Of a stretch of DNA of 7,751 bases, positions 6,703 through 7,751 are shown one piece after another. Position numbers and translations under genes: made by a program. The notes below the pieces were generated by a model. It was given only the letters and a program-made list of their open reading frames with translations, made no database searches and was not told where the DNA came from. Location of the stretch: positions 1 to 7,751 of the forward strand of contig JADGEG010000092.1 of assembly GCA_016744485.1 (NCBI GenBank), read 5' to 3'. How positions within the stretch are numbered: position 1 is the first letter of the stretch; each line of letters begins with the position of its first letter. This stretch comes from Arcobacter sp. (GTDB lineage: Bacteria > Campylobacterota > Campylobacteria > Campylobacterales > Arcobacteraceae).

Positions 6703-7379
6703 GATATATCCTTATTAAAATTTGTTTCTATAATATAGGTTCCAATAGAAAATTCACCTACATTTTTAATGATATTTATATCTTCACATATAAAATATGA
6801 ACTTAAATTTTTATATTTTTTAACTGTATTATCAAAAGATAGCTGAATTTCATTCATTCTTTTTTTTGTTTTTTTTCTAGCTGTATTTGACAAATCTAAA
6901 TAAAATGCAAATATGGCATAATCTAAACTTGAATCATCTTTCTTATCTCTTTCAAGCATTTTACACATTTTAATTATTTCATTTGTATATTCATCTTGTA
7001 TATTTCTTAAACCATTTTTTATACTCATAATAACTCTTGAAATAGAATCATTATGTGTTTCATGCTCAAATCTTTCATCAAGTGTTAAAGATAAAATATC
7101 AGCTGATATTGATTTTTTTTTCATAAAACTTTGAAAACTATGTCTTTTTTTTAATGAACATTTTAATATATCTGAAATAGTAGCATCTAAAAAAATCTCT
7201 GGAGTATTATCTAGTTTAGCTATTTCTTGAGCTATGTGAATGCTTAAAAAATTATCTGTTTCATTTGATAAGTATAATTCATCTCTTGTCCACATCGTAT
7301 AATTATCTTTTGCTTTTTTCATACCATTTATAACTGCTTGAACTATATCTTTTTGTTTTGGAAAAGGATTAATTGACAT
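6699..7379 (-). CDS. Uncharacterised 226-residue cytoplasmic protein encoded between an RHH regulator and putA
   Basis: I do not recognise this protein. It has no signal peptide or membrane segment and looks soluble and mixed alpha/beta. Visible segments are NPFPKQKDIVQAVINGMKKA (4-23), a block at 41-72 that alternates helix and strand (TDNFLSIHIAQEIAKL, then EIFLDATISDIL), a charged helical centre (about 110-190) with DDSSLDYAIFAFYLDLSN at 148-165, and a C-terminal beta-like GEFSIGTYIIETNF. I chose the ATG at 7379 (MSINPFPKQ), with GGA eight bases upstream. In-frame ATGs at 7388 and 7415 are possible and would give 229 or 238 residues, with a longer overlap into the RHH gene. The stop overlaps the putA start as ATGA, so translation is probably coupled. 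An A9 run on the coding strand (7113-7121) interrupts the middle of the gene. A role in proline metabolism or its control is inferred only from the operon. Confidence 0.85.
   Translation of the reverse strand: MSINPFPKQKDIVQAVINGMKKAKDNYTMWTRDELYLSNETDNFLSIHIAQEIAKLDNTPEIFLDATISDILKCSLKKRHSFQSFMKKKSISADILSLTLDERFEHETHNDSISRVIMSIKNGLRNIQDEYTNEIIKMCKMLERDKKDDSSLDYAIFAFYLDLSNTARKKTKKRMNEIQLSFDNTVKKYKNLSSYFICEDINIIKNVGEFSIGTYIIETNFNKDIS
6708..6713 (-). promoter_or_regulatory. putA ribosome binding site inside the end of the upstream gene
   Basis: The minus strand reads AAGGAT, five bases before the putA ATG. The site lies within the last codons of the uncharacterised gene, whose TGA overlaps the putA ATG. 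Ribosomes ending there can restart at putA directly, which would keep the two products in step. Confidence 0.7.
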
Positions 7380-7596
7380 AATTTTCATCCACTTCTTGTA
7401 AGATACCACTTTCATACAAAATATCTTCTATTAATTTATTTTTTGATATATTTATTTTATTAGCTAATATGCCTAAAGCATTATTTAATTTTTTATCAAT
7501 TTTTATTGTTAGTTGTGAGATTTCTTTTTTATTTTTTTGCTTATGTTTATTTATAACATTTAAAATGTTACTTTTTGAATGTTGAATTTTTGGCAT
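7369..7596 (-). CDS. Small ribbon-helix-helix DNA-binding protein heading the put operon
   Basis: This 75-residue protein has a basic, probably flexible N-terminal tail (1-27, rich in Lys and Asn). An RHH fold follows: a beta strand QLTIKI (28-33), helix A KKLNNALGILANK (35-47), the turn INIS, and helix B KNKLIEDILYES (52-63). The pattern is that of MetJ/Arc/CopG-type repressors, which bind DNA as dimers through paired strands. The hydrophobic spacing also resembles the N-terminal RHH domain of E. coli PutA, which the PutA here lacks. The start at 7596 has AAAGG five bases upstream. Its 3' end overlaps the next gene by 11 bases, so it is in one operon with that gene and putA. I infer that it represses its own operon through the TAGTA repeats in its leader. 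An alternative is an antitoxin or a partition-type RHH protein, but no recognisable toxin or ParA gene is adjacent. Confidence 0.85.
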   Translation of the reverse strand: MPKIQHSKSNILNVINKHKQKNKKEISQLTIKIDKKLNNALGILANKINISKNKLIEDILYESGILQEVDENYVN

Positions 7597-7601
7597 AAAA
7601 A

Positions 7602-7606
7602 CCTTT
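7602..7606 (-). promoter_or_regulatory. Ribosome binding site of the RHH gene
   Basis: The minus strand reads AAAGG followed by five T residues and the ATG at 7596. It is the best ribosome site for this frame and supports MPKIQHSK as the N-terminus. Confidence 0.6.
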
Positions 7607-7618
7607 CTTTAAATATTT

Positions 7619-7660
7619 TTTAGTAGTTCTAAAAGTAGTACTAAATATTAGTTAGTATTA
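7619..7660. repeat. Cluster of TAGTA repeats in the leader of the RHH-unknown-putA operon, candidate RHH operator
   Basis: TAGTA occurs at 7621-7625, 7636-7640 and 7653-7657, spaced 15 and 17 bases start to start. An inverted copy, TACTA (7639-7643), forms the 8-bp palindrome TAGTACTA (7636-7643). The heptamers TTTAGTA (7619-7625) and TACTAAA (7639-7645) are also a perfect inverted pair. The cluster lies between the likely -10 element and the ribosome site of the RHH gene. Repeated short half-sites like these are the normal target of RHH repressors, so autorepression is a sensible inference. Binding is not shown by sequence alone. Confidence 0.5.
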
Positions 7661-7666
7661 TTTCAT

Positions 7667-7674
7667 ATAATATA
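7667..7674 (-). promoter_or_regulatory. Candidate -10 element of the put operon
   Basis: The minus strand reads TATATTAT here, containing TATATT and TATTAT, each close to TATAAT. Transcription would start near 7660, in or just before the TAGTA repeats, giving a leader of about 60 bases. A T-rich stretch lies upstream, as is usual in Campylobacterota promoters, with no clear -35. A TAATAC slightly downstream is an alternative. Confidence 0.35.
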
Positions 7675-7727
7675 TTAAAACTATATAAAATTAAAATATG
7701 AAAGTTTAGCATATAAAAGAAAAACAA

Positions 7728-7751
7728 GTGAAAAATAAATTATCATTTAAC
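7728..7751 (+). CDS. Possible start of a divergent gene (eight codons visible, cut by window edge)
   Basis: A GTG at 7728 opens a frame reading VKNKLSFN up to the window end. An in-frame TAG lies upstream at 7707-7709. A TATAAA at 7684-7689 could serve as a plus-strand -10, and a weak purine-rich stretch (AAAAGAAAAA) precedes the GTG. The peptide resembles the charged N-terminus of many membrane sensors, but eight residues cannot prove a gene. If real, the 131 bases between the two starts form a shared divergent promoter region. Confidence 0.22.

Noticed and set aside
7380..7415. Longer N-terminus of the unknown protein from the ATGs at 7415 or 7388
   Set aside because: These would lengthen the overlap with the RHH gene and have no better ribosome site. 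They cannot be excluded, so they are noted in the gene entry.
6699..7596. RHH gene plus following gene as a toxin-antitoxin pair
   Set aside because: The second protein is 226 residues with no recognisable RelE, PIN, MazF or Fic features, and the pair is tightly coupled to a metabolic gene. The idea remains a weak alternative.
7706..7750. Open minus-strand frame entering from the right edge (14 codons to a TAA)
   Set aside because: The peptide LNDNLFFTCFSFIC has no distinguishing features, and the region fits an upstream control region better than a gene end.
1..7751. tRNA or rRNA genes, CRISPR arrays, insertion sequences, integrases, attachment sites
   Set aside because: No clover-leaf-like GC-rich segment, no regularly spaced repeats and no transposase or integrase motifs were seen. 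The base composition is uniform across the window.

Overview
The window is very AT-rich (about a quarter G+C by eye). Its proteins are Lys/Asn/Ile-rich and close in style to Campylobacterota, most likely an Arcobacter-group bacterium. The main evidence is a long PutA with the C-terminal tail typical of Helicobacter/Campylobacter/Arcobacter enzymes, and a Cache-type chemoreceptor of a kind common in Arcobacter. All confident genes lie on the minus strand, so the layout below runs from right to left, in the direction of transcription.

Right part (7751 to 3136): a three-gene put operon. It starts with a 75-residue ribbon-helix-helix (RHH) DNA-binding protein. Next is a 226-residue cytoplasmic protein I do not recognise, which overlaps the RHH gene by 11 bases. 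Last is putA, joined to the unknown gene by a 4-base ATGA overlap. PutA has proline dehydrogenase, glutamate-semialdehyde dehydrogenase and an extra C-terminal domain, but lacks the N-terminal RHH domain that makes enterobacterial PutA its own repressor. A free-standing RHH protein heads the same operon, and a cluster of TAGTA repeats lies between its likely -10 element and its ribosome binding site. This suggests a split version of the PutA autoregulatory circuit, which is the most interesting hypothesis here. A perfect 30-base AT palindrome right after the putA stop probably ends the operon. No proline transporter (putP) is in the window.

Middle (3135 to 2833): a 303-base non-coding gap with the putA terminator, a 17-base inverted repeat, an FNR-like half-degenerate palindrome and a possible extended -10 promoter for the next gene.

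Left part (2832 to 1): a complete methyl-accepting chemotaxis protein with a periplasmic Cache domain, a long HAMP-type region and a canonical signalling tip. A 95-base gap carrying an inverted repeat follows, then the N-terminal 168 residues of a second membrane-anchored sensor that runs off the left edge. At the extreme right edge a divergent plus-strand gene may begin at a GTG codon, but only eight codons are visible.
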